The notes: a model not told the origin generated them from the sequence alone. A stretch of 59,191 bases of DNA from Comamonadaceae bacterium (GCA_015999985.1 JAECRA010000024.1:1-59191); one strand, 5' to 3'. Numbered from the stretch's first letter, positions 15,722-25,546 are shown. Numbers and translations: made by a program.

Positions 15722-16999
15722 TTATCGAACGCGACTGACATCGAACGGGGTCACTCCGCTTGCCTTGTTCCCCCAGGCTGAGCGCACATAGGAGGCCAGC
15801 GCGGCGATTTCTGTGTCGTTCAGGCTCTGCCCAAATGGCGGCATGCCGTAGGGACGGGGATTGCCCTCCGTAGTGGGAGCAAAGCCTCCGTGGACGATGA
15901 TCTTGATGAGATTGGCGCTGGAAGCCTGTGTGACGGTCCTGTGCTGCGCGAGCGGCGAATAAGCGCCCGCGCGCCCTTCTCCGCTGTCGCCATGGCACTC
16001 GGCGCACTGCGCCTTGTAGAGTTTGGCGCCGAGTTCCCGCACGGTAGAGGTCACACGGGTGTCTGGTTGCCGAGCCGGTGTGTGCTCAGGAAGCTCGCGC
16101 AGAAAGGTCGCCATGGCCTTCAGGTCGGACTCACTCCAATGCTGGGTGCTGGCATATACCACTTCGGCCATAGGCCCTATGGCGGTGCCCTTGGCGCTGA
16201 CTCCCGTCTTCAACAAATCGACCACTTCCTTCGTGCTCCAGCCCTGGACGCCCGCTTCGGCCGAAGAAGCCAATGAAGGTGCGTACCAGTTCTGCATCGG
16301 CATCAGCCCGCCATCCAATCCAAGATTGTTCTGCGTGGCACCCATGAAATTGCGCGGGGCGTGGCACGCAGCGCAATGGCCGAGCCCGCGCACCAGATAG
16401 GCACCTCGATTCCATTCGGCAGACTTCTCTTGCTCGCTGACGTGCGCACCTGGTGAGAAGTAGAGGGCTCGCCACACGGCGAGCGCGGCCTGGGTCTTGT
16501 AAGGAAAGCGCAAATCATGCGCCTGGTTGGCCTGACTGACTGCGGGCACTGTACGCAAAAATGCATAAAGCGCGTCCGAGTCTTCTCGCGTGATGTGTGT
16601 GTATTCGGTGTATGGAAAGGCGGGGTACAGCAGACGTCCGTCTCGAGCGCGCCCGTGATGCAAGGCACGCCAGAAGTGATCTGCAGACCAGCGTCCGAGC
16701 CCGGTTTCATCGTCACGAGTCAGATTGCCAGCGTACACAAGGCCGAAAGGCGTGGACAGCGCCTTGCCGCCCGCATAGGCTTGGCCGCCACGGGCAGTGT
16801 GGCAGGCAGCGCAGTTGCCTACCTTTGCCAGATAGGCACCCCGGTTCACTTGCTCTGCGCTGGCAGCGCCAGTGGGTAACGCGTCACTTACGGGTTGCTC
16901 GCCGCGTACATTCAGCCAGTAGACTGAGGCGATTCCAAGAGCGGCCACCAGCAGCAGGCCCGCCGTCAGCTTGAGGGGGGAAAAGCGGAGTCGACTCAT
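15722..16999 (-). CDS. Membrane-anchored triheme cytochrome c, alcohol/gluconate dehydrogenase subunit type
   Basis: A 425-residue protein from the ATG at 16999, which overlaps the stop of the preceding cytochrome gene by ATGA. The longer frame has no signal peptide. It starts with an uncleaved or signal-like helix (LKLTAGLLLVAALGIASVYW). Three c-haem sites are present: CAACHTARGG, CAACHAPRNF and CAECHGDSGEG. Distal Met candidates include the one in PYGMPPFG. The three-domain pattern, with YAGNLTRDDETGLGRW and FPYTEYTHITREDSDALYAF, matches the cytochrome subunit of membrane alcohol, aldehyde and gluconate dehydrogenases that passes electrons to quinone or an oxidase. No flavoprotein or quinoprotein partner is encoded nearby. 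Confidence 0.9.
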   Translation of the reverse strand: MSRLRFSPLKLTAGLLLVAALGIASVYWLNVRGEQPVSDALPTGAASAEQVNRGAYLAKVGNCAACHTARGGQAYAGGKALSTPFGLVYAGNLTRDDETGLGRWSADHFWRALHHGRARDGRLLYPAFPYTEYTHITREDSDALYAFLRTVPAVSQANQAHDLRFPYKTQAALAVWRALYFSPGAHVSEQEKSAEWNRGAYLVRGLGHCAACHAPRNFMGATQNNLGLDGGLMPMQNWYAPSLASSAEAGVQGWSTKEVVDLLKTGVSAKGTAIGPMAEVVYASTQHWSESDLKAMATFLRELPEHTPARQPDTRVTSTVRELGAKLYKAQCAECHGDSGEGRAGAYSPLAQHRTVTQASSANLIKIIVHGGFAPTTEGNPRPYGMPPFGQSLNDTEIAALASYVRSAWGNKASGVTPFDVSRVR

Positions 17000-17736
17000 G
17001 GCACCATGCTCCCGCACTTCATGGGCGACGCCAGGGACGCCGCAAGCGCCTGGGGAGCTTGGCTCACGGGCTTGGCATTGGCAGGTACTGGTTGCAGCGC
17101 GAGCCATGTCGCCATCGCCCCCACGTCTTCGGTGGACAGCCGCTCGGCCACGTCCCTCATGCAATCGGGCTTGGCTGCATGGCGCTGCCCGTTTCGCCAA
17201 GCACCGAACTGGCTCAGGATGTAGTCGCGTGGCAGCCCCACCAACCCAGGCGTTGCAGGCAGCATGCCGGTCATGGCTGCGCCGTGGCAAGCGGCACACG
17301 CCGGAAGGCCCCGCGCCACATCGCCTTGACGCACCAGCTGTTCTCCACGCGCCAGCGCCGCAGCCAGATTGGGTCCAGCCTCAGACGGTCGGGGAGGAGG
17401 TGGATAAGGCAGCTCAAGGGAGGAGAAGTAGTCAGCGATCTCCTGCAGGTAGGCGTCCGACATCTGATCGACCAGATAAGCCATGGTGGCGTTCTTGCGC
17501 TTCCCATTGCGGAAGTTCACAAGCTGATTGAACAGGTACCCTGAAGGCTTGCCTGCGATGCGGGGAAAGTAACCCTGATTGGTAGCGCGACCCTCCTGCC
17601 CATGGCAAGCCGCACACGAGCGCATGCGATCAGCCATGCCATCTCCTATCGTTGCGGCCATGACAGAAGAGAGGCTTCCACATAGCAGCAGGAAGACGGA
17701 GAGGGCAAGACGCAGGATGCTTTTTTGGGCTTTCAT
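16996..17736 (-). CDS. Periplasmic diheme cytochrome c (c4-like)
   Basis: A 246-residue protein starting at the ATG 17736 (MKAQKSILRLALSVFLLLCG, a signal peptide ending near SSVMA). It contains two c-haem motifs, CAACHGQEG and CAACHGAAMTG, each followed by a class I fold with Met in the second half (NATMAYLV; the second domain lacks an equally clear one). The pattern FPRIAGKPSGYLFNQLVNFR and PGLVGLPRDYILSQFGAWRN is typical of c4 and related two-domain cytochromes. It is the first gene of a two-gene operon with the triheme cytochrome, so it probably shuttles electrons in the periplasm to or from that subunit. The trimmed start has GGAA about 6 nt upstream. Confidence 0.9.
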   Translation of the reverse strand: MKAQKSILRLALSVFLLLCGSLSSVMAATIGDGMADRMRSCAACHGQEGRATNQGYFPRIAGKPSGYLFNQLVNFRNGKRKNATMAYLVDQMSDAYLQEIADYFSSLELPYPPPPRPSEAGPNLAAALARGEQLVRQGDVARGLPACAACHGAAMTGMLPATPGLVGLPRDYILSQFGAWRNGQRHAAKPDCMRDVAERLSTEDVGAMATWLALQPVPANAKPVSQAPQALAASLASPMKCGSMVP

Positions 17737-17846
17737 GGGAATTCCAACGGAATACCGCACAGTCTGCCCGCCCGCTTCTGATCTGGTAAGACCCAGATTT
17801 CCTCTTAAAGACCGTATCAGATCAATAAGGTGAGAAAACCGAAAAA

Positions 17847-18165
17847 GTGTGAAGTCCGCCGATAAGCCGGATTCTGTGCATCACGGTTGCCCGTGATGTG
17901 ACCGCCATCAATCTGGGCCGGGGGTCACCCACCCGGCTCAATGCCACCTACCCGCACACTCAGCGAGCCGCCTCAACGTGTGCCTACTTGGTGTTGCTGC
18001 GCGCAGAGATTGCCCGTTTCACCCGAACTGAATCGGCTCGTCTCTGTTGCTCTGATCCTCACCTCACGGTGGAGAGCCGTTAGCTCCTGCGCTGCTCTTT
18101 GCAGTCCGGACGTTCCTCCAGTGCGCCCTTTCGGGACATGCACCAGCGACGGTCTGGCAGACTTC
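17847..18165 (-). ncRNA. rnpB: RNase P RNA
   Basis: Read on the minus strand, the RNA starts GAAGTCTGCCAGACCGTCGC and contains GGAGGAACGTCCGGACTGCA (the conserved CR I region), then GAGGTGAGGATCAGAGCAAC and CCGATTCAGTTCGGGTGAAA. It ends AGAATCCGGCTTATCGGCGG with ACTTC, which pairs with the 5' GAAGT to close helix P1. TTTTT follows at 17846-17842. The length of about 317 nt fits a bacterial type A RNA, the catalytic subunit that matures tRNA 5' ends. Ends are approximate to a few bases. An open frame upstream of cysK runs across this region and is spurious. Confidence 0.95.
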
Positions 18166-18315
18166 ACGGGGGGATTATCGCCTGCTGGAGCAGAGTTTCC
18201 TGAAGCACCTCAAATTCATGCCCGCACCACCCCATATCCATATATCCCAAATAGTAGAACGTTTGCGCCAGAATGGACCCATCGCCCGCATATATCCCCC
18301 ATAGGAGAACCTGCC

Positions 18316-19233
18316 ATGAAAGCCAGCAACGTACTAGAGACTATTGGACGCACACCGCACGTTCGCATCAACCGCCTCTTCGGTCAGGATGCCGAGGTGT
18401 GGATCAAGTCTGAGCGATCCAACCCCGGTGGTTCGATCAAGGACCGCATTGCGCTGGCGATGGTGGAGGACGCCGAAAAGAGCGGCAAGCTCAAGCCCGG
18501 TGGCACCATCATCGAACCGACCAGCGGCAATACCGGAGTTGGCCTGGCGATGGTGGCAGCGGTCAAAGGCTACAAGCTGATCCTGGTCATGCCAGACAGC
18601 ATGAGCGTTGAGCGACGCAGACTGATGTTGGCGTATGGAGCCACATTCGATCTCACCCCCCGTGAAAAAGGCATGAAAGGCGCGATCGCCCGCGCTGAGG
18701 AACTACAGTCACAGACACCGGGCGGGTGGATTCCGCAGCAATTCGAAAACCCCGCGAACGTGGCGGTACACGAAGCCACCACTGCGCAGGAAATTCTGAA
18801 CGATTTCCCCGAAGGCCTGGATGCACTGATCACCGGAGTAGGCACTGGCGGCCACCTGACGGGTGTTGCACGCGTGCTGAAAGCCAAATGGCCCCAACTG
18901 AAGGTCTTCGCGGTGGAACCCACCCAGTCACCCGTGATCAGTGGTGGTGCTCCCGCACCGCATCCAATCCAGGGCATCGGCGCAGGCTTTATTCCCAAGA
19001 ATCTGGACACCAGCGTTCTGGATGGCGTAATTCAGGTCGAGGCGGAGGCTGCGCGCGAGTACGGCCGTCGCAGTGCCAGCCAGGAAGGCTTGTTGGTAGG
19101 CATCAGCAGTGGCGCCACACTGGCTGCCATTGCGCAGAAACTTCCCGAGCTGCCCAAGGGCTCTCGCGTTCTGGGCTTTAACTACGACACTGGCGAGCGC
19201 TACCTTTCGGTGGACGGGTATCTGCCGGCCTGA
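18316..19233 (+). CDS. cysK: Cysteine synthase (O-acetylserine sulfhydrylase)
   Basis: A 305-residue PLP enzyme that makes cysteine from O-acetylserine and sulfide. The start at 18316 is preceded by AGGAG; the longer frame crosses rnpB and is rejected. Lys42 in NPGGSIKDR is the Schiff-base lysine, [10 protein letters not shown] binds the substrate carboxylate and [10 protein letters not shown] the PLP phosphate. [16 protein letters not shown] and [10 protein letters not shown] are typical of CysK and CysM enzymes; the [15 protein letters not shown] loop favours CysK. The gene is divergent from rnpB and appears monocistronic. A loose inverted pair GGGCGTG/CACGCCC (19244-19279) follows the stop. 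Confidence 0.93.
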   Translation: MKASNVLETIGRTPHVRINRLFGQDAEVWIKSERSNPGGSIKDRIALAMVEDAEKSGKLKPGGTIIEPTSGNTGVGLAMVAAVKGYKLILVMPDSMSVERRRLMLAYGATFDLTPREKGMKGAIARAEELQSQTPGGWIPQQFENPANVAVHEATTAQEILNDFPEGLDALITGVGTGGHLTGVARVLKAKWPQLKVFAVEPTQSPVISGGAPAPHPIQGIGAGFIPKNLDTSVLDGVIQVEAEAAREYGRRSASQEGLLVGISSGATLAAIAQKLPELPKGSRVLGFNYDTGERYLSVDGYLPA

Positions 19234-19383
19234 CCCATGCCCTGGGCGTGATTGCGGCGTAACGGCTACAGGCACGCCCTCCATCAGGGCAAAAGTGATC
19301 ATTTAAGGGTTAACGTGAACGCAAAACTAAGCCAAAAGGCCGTTCAATTGAGCTTTTGTGACCTGTAACGGCTCGTTATCGCC

Positions 19384-19992
19384 ATGCCCTACACCAAGAC
19401 TGCTCTCGCCTCAGTAGCCCTCAGTCGCCGCGATGCCGCCACCTTGTCCCAACGCCAGCGTGCAGCGCTGATCATGTTTGACGGTATGCGCTCTGCGGCC
19501 GAGGTCTTGCGCCACACCTCGGGCCTGGGGGTCAACACCGACGACATCGCTTACTTGCTCAACAGCGGGCTGCTACGCGAAGCCACCCCAGAAGAATTTG
19601 CGGCCCGACGCGCAGCGAACAGCTCATTCGCCTCGTTGACCACACCTTCTCCTCTGACTTCACCTGCTCCACTCACCACGCCCGGCTCTCTTTCTTCACT
19701 TTCCCCTTTGAGCTCACCCGCTCCGCTCAATCGGACAGCGCAGCGCTCAGATTTGGAATTGAGTGACCCCGCCCTGACCACCGACGAACAGAAGCGTCGC
19801 TACCAAGCCGCCTATCCCTTGGCCACACAGCTGACGGCCACCCTCGGGCTGCGCGGGTTCAGACTCAATCTTGCGGTAGAACGTGCCGACGGTTACACCG
19901 GCCTGCGTGAACTTTCCTCCAAAATCGAGGCTGCGGTGGGTGCTGACCGAGCCGCAGCATTGCGGGCTGCTCTGGCGGGCCAGACGCCTTAG
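19384..19992 (+). CDS. Hypothetical protein with Ser/Thr/Pro linker
   Basis: A 202-residue protein not recognised as a named family. Residues 1-75 look helical and conserved in character (LSQRQRAALIMFDGMRSAAE, DIAYLLNSGLLREATPEEFA). Residues 82-118 are a low-complexity linker of repeated LT-P-PL-SPAPL units. Residues 130-202 form a second, mostly helical domain (YPLATQLTATLGLRGFRLNL). No signal peptide or transmembrane helix. It lies between cysK and the flavoprotein gene on the same strand, with gaps of about 150 and 137 bp, so it is probably transcribed on its own. Confidence 0.7.
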   Translation: MPYTKTALASVALSRRDAATLSQRQRAALIMFDGMRSAAEVLRHTSGLGVNTDDIAYLLNSGLLREATPEEFAARRAANSSFASLTTPSPLTSPAPLTTPGSLSSLSPLSSPAPLNRTAQRSDLELSDPALTTDEQKRRYQAAYPLATQLTATLGLRGFRLNLAVERADGYTGLRELSSKIEAAVGADRAAALRAALAGQTP

Positions 19993-20129
19993 GCCTCGGA
20001 ACAGCGGCCGGCACTGACCAAAGCCGTGCGCATCCACCCCATTGAAGGGGTCCTGCAGGAGTTGAGTGCAAGCATTTATCATCAAGCTTCCCCCACTGCA
20101 TTGCTTGATAAACACAAGCCCAGCACCTC

Positions 20130-21884
20130 ATGATCCGTATAGCCGAACTTCGTTTGCCCCTCACGCAGGCTGACGCACCTGAAAACGCACTGCGCGCACT
20201 GGCCGCGCAAAAGCTCCAGATTCCAGAGAGTGCGATCGCCTCGCTTGTAGTTTTCAAGCGCAGCTTCGACGCCCGAAAAGCTGAATTGCTCGCGGTCTAC
20301 ATCGTCGACCTCTCATTGGTCGAGACCGGACAGGAAGCTTCTCTGCTCGAGCGGCTGGAAAAAGATCCGCACGTTCAAGCCACCCCCGATATGGCTTGGC
20401 ACGCCCCGGTGTCCGCGCCAGCCGAGTGGCCAGGAGAATTGCAAGACGAGCGTCCGGTGGTGATCGGCTTTGGCCCCTGCGGCATCTTCGCTGCCTTGGT
20501 ACTGGCACAAATGGGTTTGAAGCCCATTGTTCTGGAGCGTGGCAAGCCCGTTCGCGAGCGTACGCGAGACACCTGGGGCCTCTGGCGCAAGGGCCAGCTC
20601 AACACCGAAAGCAACGTTCAGTTTGGCGAAGGCGGCGCTGGGCTGTTTTCCGATGGCAAGCTCTACAGCCAGGTGCGTGACCCGCGCCACCTGGGCCGCA
20701 AAGTGATGCAGGAATTTGTCGACGCCGGCGCCCCGGAAGAAATCCTTCGGGTTGCACACCCCCACGTAGGCACGTTCAAGCTGGTGAAGGTGGTGGAAAG
20801 CCTGCGCGATCAAATCATTGCCCTCGGAGGGGAGATACGCTTTCAGCAACGCGTCACGGACCTGGTGCTGGAGGGCGAAAAGGATTCTCAGGCCATGCGC
20901 GGTCTGCGAGTGGAAAACCTTCAGACTGGTGAGCATTACGAACTGCCTGCTCGCCGCGCGGTTGTGGCGCTGGGACACAGTTCGCGTGACACCTTTGCCA
21001 TGCTGTATCGCCACCAGGTGGCCATGGTGGCAAAGCCTTATTCCATCGGGGTTCGCATTGAGCATCCTCAAGGCGTGATCGACCGTGCACGCTGGGGCCG
21101 TCACGCTGGTCACCCCCTGCTGGGTGCTGCCGACTACAAGCTGGTGCACCATGCGGGCAACGGCCGCACGGTCTACAGTTTTTGCATGTGCCCAGGTGGA
21201 ACCGTCGTTGCTGCCACGAGTGAGTCAGGCCGTGTCGTGACCAATGGCATGAGCCAGTACAGCCGAAACGAGCGCAACGCCAATGCGGGGATGGTGGTGG
21301 GCATAGACCCATCCGATTACCCCAGAGACGCTGCAGCCTTCATAGAAGCGCTGGGCGATTCATTCGGTGTAGAAAACCTGCCTTCTGATCAGGTGCATCC
21401 CTTGGCAGGCATCGTGGTCCAACGGCAACTCGAAGCCAGTGCCTATGTGCTGGGCGGCGCGGACTACACGGCGCCTGCACAGCGTGTGGGCGACTTCATG
21501 GCGCAACGCCCCAGCAGCGAAGTGGGTGAGGTCATTCCTTCCTACAAGCCTGGGGTGCACTGGACTGACCTGCACACGCTCCTACCGGATTGGGCTACCG
21601 CAGCCATGCGTGAAGCACTTCCGGCGTTCGGGCGAAAGATCAAAGGCTACGACATGGCGGACGCCGTGATGACCGGTGTCGAGACGAGAACCTCATCGCC
21701 CGTGAACATCCGCCGTGGCGAGGATTTGCAGAGCCTCAACGTGCGCGGGCTCTTTCCCGCTGGCGAAGGTGCTGGCTACGCAGGAGGTATTTTGTCCGCC
21801 GGCATTGATGGCATCAAAGTAGGAGAAGCGGTGGCTATGGACCTGAGCAAGGCCTTCACCACAGTAGGCTTGAGCCAGCGCTAA
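20130..21884 (+). CDS. FAD-dependent oxidoreductase, COG2509 type
   Basis: A 584-residue flavoprotein of unknown substrate. After an N-terminal region of about 100 residues (AENALRALAAQKLQIPESAI), the dinucleotide motif PVVIGFGPCGIFAALVLAQM appears, followed by VLERGKPVRERT and FGEGGAGLFSDGKLYSQVRD, the signature of this uncharacterised dehydrogenase family. FCMCPGGTVVAATSE lies in the middle of the protein. The C-terminal NVRGLFPAGEGAGYAGGILS closes the FAD site. No strong ribosome binding site was seen at the ATG. Soluble and probably cytoplasmic. Confidence 0.88.
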   Translation: MIRIAELRLPLTQADAPENALRALAAQKLQIPESAIASLVVFKRSFDARKAELLAVYIVDLSLVETGQEASLLERLEKDPHVQATPDMAWHAPVSAPAEWPGELQDERPVVIGFGPCGIFAALVLAQMGLKPIVLERGKPVRERTRDTWGLWRKGQLNTESNVQFGEGGAGLFSDGKLYSQVRDPRHLGRKVMQEFVDAGAPEEILRVAHPHVGTFKLVKVVESLRDQIIALGGEIRFQQRVTDLVLEGEKDSQAMRGLRVENLQTGEHYELPARRAVVALGHSSRDTFAMLYRHQVAMVAKPYSIGVRIEHPQGVIDRARWGRHAGHPLLGAADYKLVHHAGNGRTVYSFCMCPGGTVVAATSESGRVVTNGMSQYSRNERNANAGMVVGIDPSDYPRDAAAFIEALGDSFGVENLPSDQVHPLAGIVVQRQLEASAYVLGGADYTAPAQRVGDFMAQRPSSEVGEVIPSYKPGVHWTDLHTLLPDWATAAMREALPAFGRKIKGYDMADAVMTGVETRTSSPVNIRRGEDLQSLNVRGLFPAGEGAGYAGGILSAGIDGIKVGEAVAMDLSKAFTTVGLSQR

Positions 21885-22008
21885 ATAGGCAGGGAACGCC
21901 CGTTTCAGGATTGCGGAAGAACCCCGAGGATTTCACCGCCCTGCTCAGCAGGCCTTAATCACGCTGGCACAGAGCGTCTCAAAACGCCCTAGGCCAGTGT
22001 CCGCACAT

Positions 22009-22878
22009 TCAGCCTTGGTAAGCCTGCAGTGCAGCGATGCGCTCTTCCATGGGAGGGTGCGAGGCAAACAGCTTGCCCAAGCTACCGGTAATACCCATTG
22101 CCTGCATGGTCTTGGGCAGTTCACCAGGATGCATGCCGCCCAAACGTTGCAAGGCACTGATCATGGGTTGCTTGCGGCCCATCAGTTGTGCAGCACCCTC
22201 ATCTGCGCGATATTCCCGGTGACGTGAGAACCAGGCGACGATCATGCCGGCCAGGAAGCCGAACAGGATGTCCAGAACGATGGTGCTGACATAGTAGCCA
22301 ATGCCAGGGCCGGAGCTGTCGCTGCCCTTGCGCAGGGCGCTGTCAATGAACGAGCCAATCAGGCGGCTCAGGAACACCACGAACGTGTTCATCACGCCCT
22401 GAATCAGAGTCATGGTGACCATGTCACCATTGGCTACGTGGGCGATCTCATGTCCAAGCACCGCCTCGACCTCTTCACGCGTCATGCCTTGCAAAAGGCC
22501 AGTGGAAACCGCGACCAGGGCAGAATTCTTGAAAGCGCCTGTGGCAAAGGCATTGGGCTCACCCTCATAGATACCCACTTCGGGCATCTTGATACCGGCT
22601 TTTTCAGACAGGCGGCGCACGGTCTCGACAATCCAGGCCTCGTCTGCATTGGCGGGCTCATTGATGATCTTGACGCCCATGCTGCTTTTGGCCATGGGTT
22701 TGCTGATCAACAGCGAAATGATGGCGCCTGTAAAACCGATCACAAGCGAATACACCATGAGCTGGCCCACCTGCATATTGGGGCCGGCAAAGCGATTCAG
22801 ACCAAACAAGCTGGTGACGATGCCTAGCACCACCATCACAGCGACGTTGGTCATAACGAACAACATGATGCGTTTCAT
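22009..22878 (-). CDS. htpX: Membrane zinc protease HtpX
   Basis: A 289-residue M48B protease that degrades misfolded inner-membrane proteins alongside FtsH. Two N-terminal helices ([40 protein letters not shown]) precede the catalytic domain with [21 protein letters not shown] (His143, Glu144, His147) and the third ligand in [10 protein letters not shown]. Two further helices ([34 protein letters not shown]) complete the family topology. AAAGGGACC precedes the ATG. The C-terminus [20 protein letters not shown] is canonical. The region after the stop contains a short CCTGC/GCAGG stem (near 21940-21952). Confidence 0.96.
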   Translation of the reverse strand: MKRIMLFVMTNVAVMVVLGIVTSLFGLNRFAGPNMQVGQLMVYSLVIGFTGAIISLLISKPMAKSSMGVKIINEPANADEAWIVETVRRLSEKAGIKMPEVGIYEGEPNAFATGAFKNSALVAVSTGLLQGMTREEVEAVLGHEIAHVANGDMVTMTLIQGVMNTFVVFLSRLIGSFIDSALRKGSDSSGPGIGYYVSTIVLDILFGFLAGMIVAWFSRHREYRADEGAAQLMGRKQPMISALQRLGGMHPGELPKTMQAMGITGSLGKLFASHPPMEERIAALQAYQG

Positions 22879-23023
22879 CGGGTCCCTTTTTCCTTTATTA
22901 GATGGGCTCGGCCACGCCGAGTTTGGTAATTGGGGCGTATTTGAACAGTTTTCAATGACTAGGTTCCAGCAATTTACACGCCAGAATGCTGCCAGCGCAC
23001 GCTTTGAACCTATCGAGGCGGGG

Positions 23024-23830
23024 TCAAAGCGCCTTCTGGCGCACTGCAGAGCAAGCGGCAGATCCGGTCATCGCAGCCCTTTTGGGACGAAACACCGTTT
23101 TGGGGCGAAACACCGCCTTGTCGTCATAGAAACCGGCTTCTTCATTCTCCGCCCACCAACCCGGTATGCCCAGCAGCGGCAAGGGCACGAAGGGCTTGGG
23201 CACGAGGCGCTCCGCACTCAGCCAGTCTGCCAGCCATTCATCCGCTTCTTCCGGCGTTCGCAGCTCCTCTGGCACGGCCAGCACGTGTGCCGTGATCGAT
23301 TTGTACGGCGAAACCAGTTTTTCCAGTGCCGCATGACCGAGCAGCCACAGGCGCGCCTGCTCCCAGAGCGGCCGCATAGGACCGAAGAGCTCGTCCCATC
23401 GCCGCTCTCTCAGCGCGCTCATCAGCGGTTCGGGCGCTGCCAACAGAGCACCGTTTTCGTCAAACACCGTGACCGCATCACGCACCGGGCCCCGGGTGGC
23501 CTGCACGCCATTGACGGCAATCTCCTGCGCCTGCAGAGCATTCATGCGGCGCTTTGAAAGCGGATAACGCAACCACATCAGGCCATTGAGGAAGTCATGA
23601 AGGTTGTCGCGCGTAGGCACGGCGCGGCGCTCAAAAATAAAGCGCTCATAGGCTTGCCCCTCAGCAAGTGCAGCATGAGGCAAAAAGCTGACGGGCGCTG
23701 GACCGAACGCATTCAATGCATGGGCGACGCCCGCCCCAGCCATCCAACTGGCTAGCGCCGGTTGCCCGAGTGAACGCACCGGTTCCCACCAGGGGGCATT
23801 CCAGTTGATTTGAAGAGCTTGGGTTACCAT
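23024..23830 (-). CDS. DUF3025 family protein
   Basis: A 268-residue cytoplasmic protein from the ATG at 23830, which has GGAG six bases upstream; the longer frame starts six codons earlier without one. The segment [20 protein letters not shown], a conserved Asn/His/Asp-rich motif, identifies DUF3025. [17 protein letters not shown] is also typical. Function unknown. Near the C-terminus the 5-residue unit FRPK(T/R) is duplicated, matching a 16-bp direct repeat (CGAAACACCG) around 23090-23115. The orphan end of the MITE-like element lies about 36 bp upstream of the start. Confidence 0.85.
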   Translation of the reverse strand: MVTQALQINWNAPWWEPVRSLGQPALASWMAGAGVAHALNAFGPAPVSFLPHAALAEGQAYERFIFERRAVPTRDNLHDFLNGLMWLRYPLSKRRMNALQAQEIAVNGVQATRGPVRDAVTVFDENGALLAAPEPLMSALRERRWDELFGPMRPLWEQARLWLLGHAALEKLVSPYKSITAHVLAVPEELRTPEEADEWLADWLSAERLVPKPFVPLPLLGIPGWWAENEEAGFYDDKAVFRPKTVFRPKRAAMTGSAACSAVRQKAL

Positions 23831-23865
23831 GTTCTCCAATCCTGCCACAAGCGAAAAATGCGACT

Positions 23866-23886
23866 TCCAAGTCCGACAGCCTCCTA
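23866..23886 (-). repeat. Solo terminal repeat of the MITE-like element
   Basis: Identical at 21 of 21 positions to the reverse complement of the left end at 15296-15316. No partner end was seen within the neighbouring genes. It sits between the divergent DUF3025 and cardiolipin synthase genes, possibly a remnant or a short hairpin-forming derivative. Confidence 0.6.
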
Positions 23887-23970
23887 GGCGCTATCCAAAT
23901 CGATGCCTTCTCAGCCTGCTCGAGCCAAGTGCACACGCTGTGCCCCAAGGTCATCGCCACCTGAGCGGCC

Positions 23971-25428
23971 ATGATCTCGACCATCTTGCTCGTACTGCAT
24001 GGCTTGCTCGTACTGGCAGCGGCCATGCGGGTGTTGCTACGCGACGATCTCTCGCCCGACAAGCGCATGGCCTGGCTGATGGTGCTCACGCTGCTGCCTT
24101 ACGTCGGCGTAGTGCTTTATTACCTCCTGGGTGAAATCAATCTTGGCCGACGTCTTACCGGCCGCCACCAACCGGTGGCCATGTTCATGCGCAAGCATTG
24201 GCCGGACAACGCGCCCGTGCGGCACATGCTGGGAAAGCCCGAAGATATCTCTGCCCTCATTCGCCCTCAATGGCAGGGTGTCTTTCGCTATGCCGCATCC
24301 GTCAACGGCTTCTATCCGCTTTCCGGATGCCGTGCCGAGTTGATGGCCGACAACGACGAAACGCGCAAACGCATGCTGGCAGATATGGATCTGGCAGAAC
24401 GCGAAATCAATGTCCTTTATTACATCTGGCTGGGCGATGACATGGGAACCGATATCGCCCATGCATTGATCCGCGCCGCCAAGCGCGGGGTGGTGTGCCG
24501 CGCCATGGTGGACGGCCTAGGCTCGCGCCCCCTGATTCGCACCGCGCTCTGGCGCTCAATGCGAGAGGCCGGGGTGAAATTGGCCGTAGCCCTGCCCATC
24601 AACAACCTGCTCAAAGTCGTGCTGACCAGCCGCATCGATCTTCGCAATCACCGAAAAATCACGGTCATTGATGGAAGAGTGACCTATGTCGGAAGTCAGA
24701 ACTGTGCAGATGCTGCTTTTCTGGTCAAAGCGCGGTATGCCCCCTGGGTGGACATCATGCTGCGCGTGGAAGGCCCCCCTGTGGGCCAGGCGCAATTGCT
24801 GTTTGCCAGCGACTGGGTGCAGGCCACCGGCGACGACAGTTTCAACCCCCTGACGCAAGAAACCCCGGCACACCCTGACGGTTTTGCGGCTCAAATGGTG
24901 GGGGACGGCCCCACTGAACGAAGCCGATCGACTCCGCAGTTGTTCGCAACCCTGATTGCCACCGCGCAGCGTGAACTGACCATTTCCACCCCCTACTTCG
25001 TGCCCGATGCCACCGTCATGGAAGCCCTTTGCGCCGCTGCTTTTCGGGGTGTGAAGGTCACACTCATTTTCCCGAAGCGCAACGACTCATGGATCGTGGC
25101 CGCGGCCAGTCGCAGCACCTATCACCGCTTGCTTCGGGCGGGCGTGTTCATCCATGAGTTTCGCGGTGGCTTGCTGCATGCCAAGACCTTGACCGCTGAC
25201 GGCGAGGTCAGCTTGGTGGGCTCGACGAATATCGACCTGCGCAGCTTCGATTTGAACTACGAAAACAATATGCTGCTTCAAGATGCGAGCACGACTGCCT
25301 CCGTGCAAGCGCGCCAGCAGCACTACATCGACCAAGCCGACACAGTGACCTTGGAACAGGTCAGGCAGTGGCCTTGGTGGCGCCGTATCTGGAACAACGT
25401 CATGGCCACGCTGGGGCCGGTGTTGTAG
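23971..25428 (+). CDS. cls: Cardiolipin synthase
   Basis: A 485-residue membrane enzyme of the phospholipase D superfamily that joins phosphatidylglycerol molecules into cardiolipin. Two N-terminal hydrophobic helices (STILLVLHGLLVLAAAMRVL; MVLTLLPYVGVVLYYLLG) anchor it. Both HKD motifs are present: NHRKITVIDG with GSQNCAD, and LHAKTLTADG with GSTNIDLRS. YYIWLGDDMGTDIAHALIRA and FVPDATVMEALCAAAFRGVK are family-typical. The C-terminal WPWWRRIWNNVMATLGPVL matches the usual Cls end. Length is normal. The gene is monocistronic and divergent from the DUF3025 gene. Confidence 0.93.
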   Translation: MISTILLVLHGLLVLAAAMRVLLRDDLSPDKRMAWLMVLTLLPYVGVVLYYLLGEINLGRRLTGRHQPVAMFMRKHWPDNAPVRHMLGKPEDISALIRPQWQGVFRYAASVNGFYPLSGCRAELMADNDETRKRMLADMDLAEREINVLYYIWLGDDMGTDIAHALIRAAKRGVVCRAMVDGLGSRPLIRTALWRSMREAGVKLAVALPINNLLKVVLTSRIDLRNHRKITVIDGRVTYVGSQNCADAAFLVKARYAPWVDIMLRVEGPPVGQAQLLFASDWVQATGDDSFNPLTQETPAHPDGFAAQMVGDGPTERSRSTPQLFATLIATAQRELTISTPYFVPDATVMEALCAAAFRGVKVTLIFPKRNDSWIVAAASRSTYHRLLRAGVFIHEFRGGLLHAKTLTADGEVSLVGSTNIDLRSFDLNYENNMLLQDASTTASVQARQQHYIDQADTVTLEQVRQWPWWRRIWNNVMATLGPVL

Positions 25429-25546
25429 CTAAAGCGCTTGCGGTGCGAACAGCCGCCTCGTGTGAGGTCTCCATCGGAGACGGAGGAGTAGGAAGCCGTC
25501 TAGCCAGCGGGAAAGCGCTCTTGCTACCCACCGAAGCGTCAAAGGC

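Noticed and set aside
17941..18315. 125-codon N-terminal extension of cysK
   Set aside because: It runs through rnpB. The ATG at 18316 has a ribosome binding site and begins the known CysK sequence.
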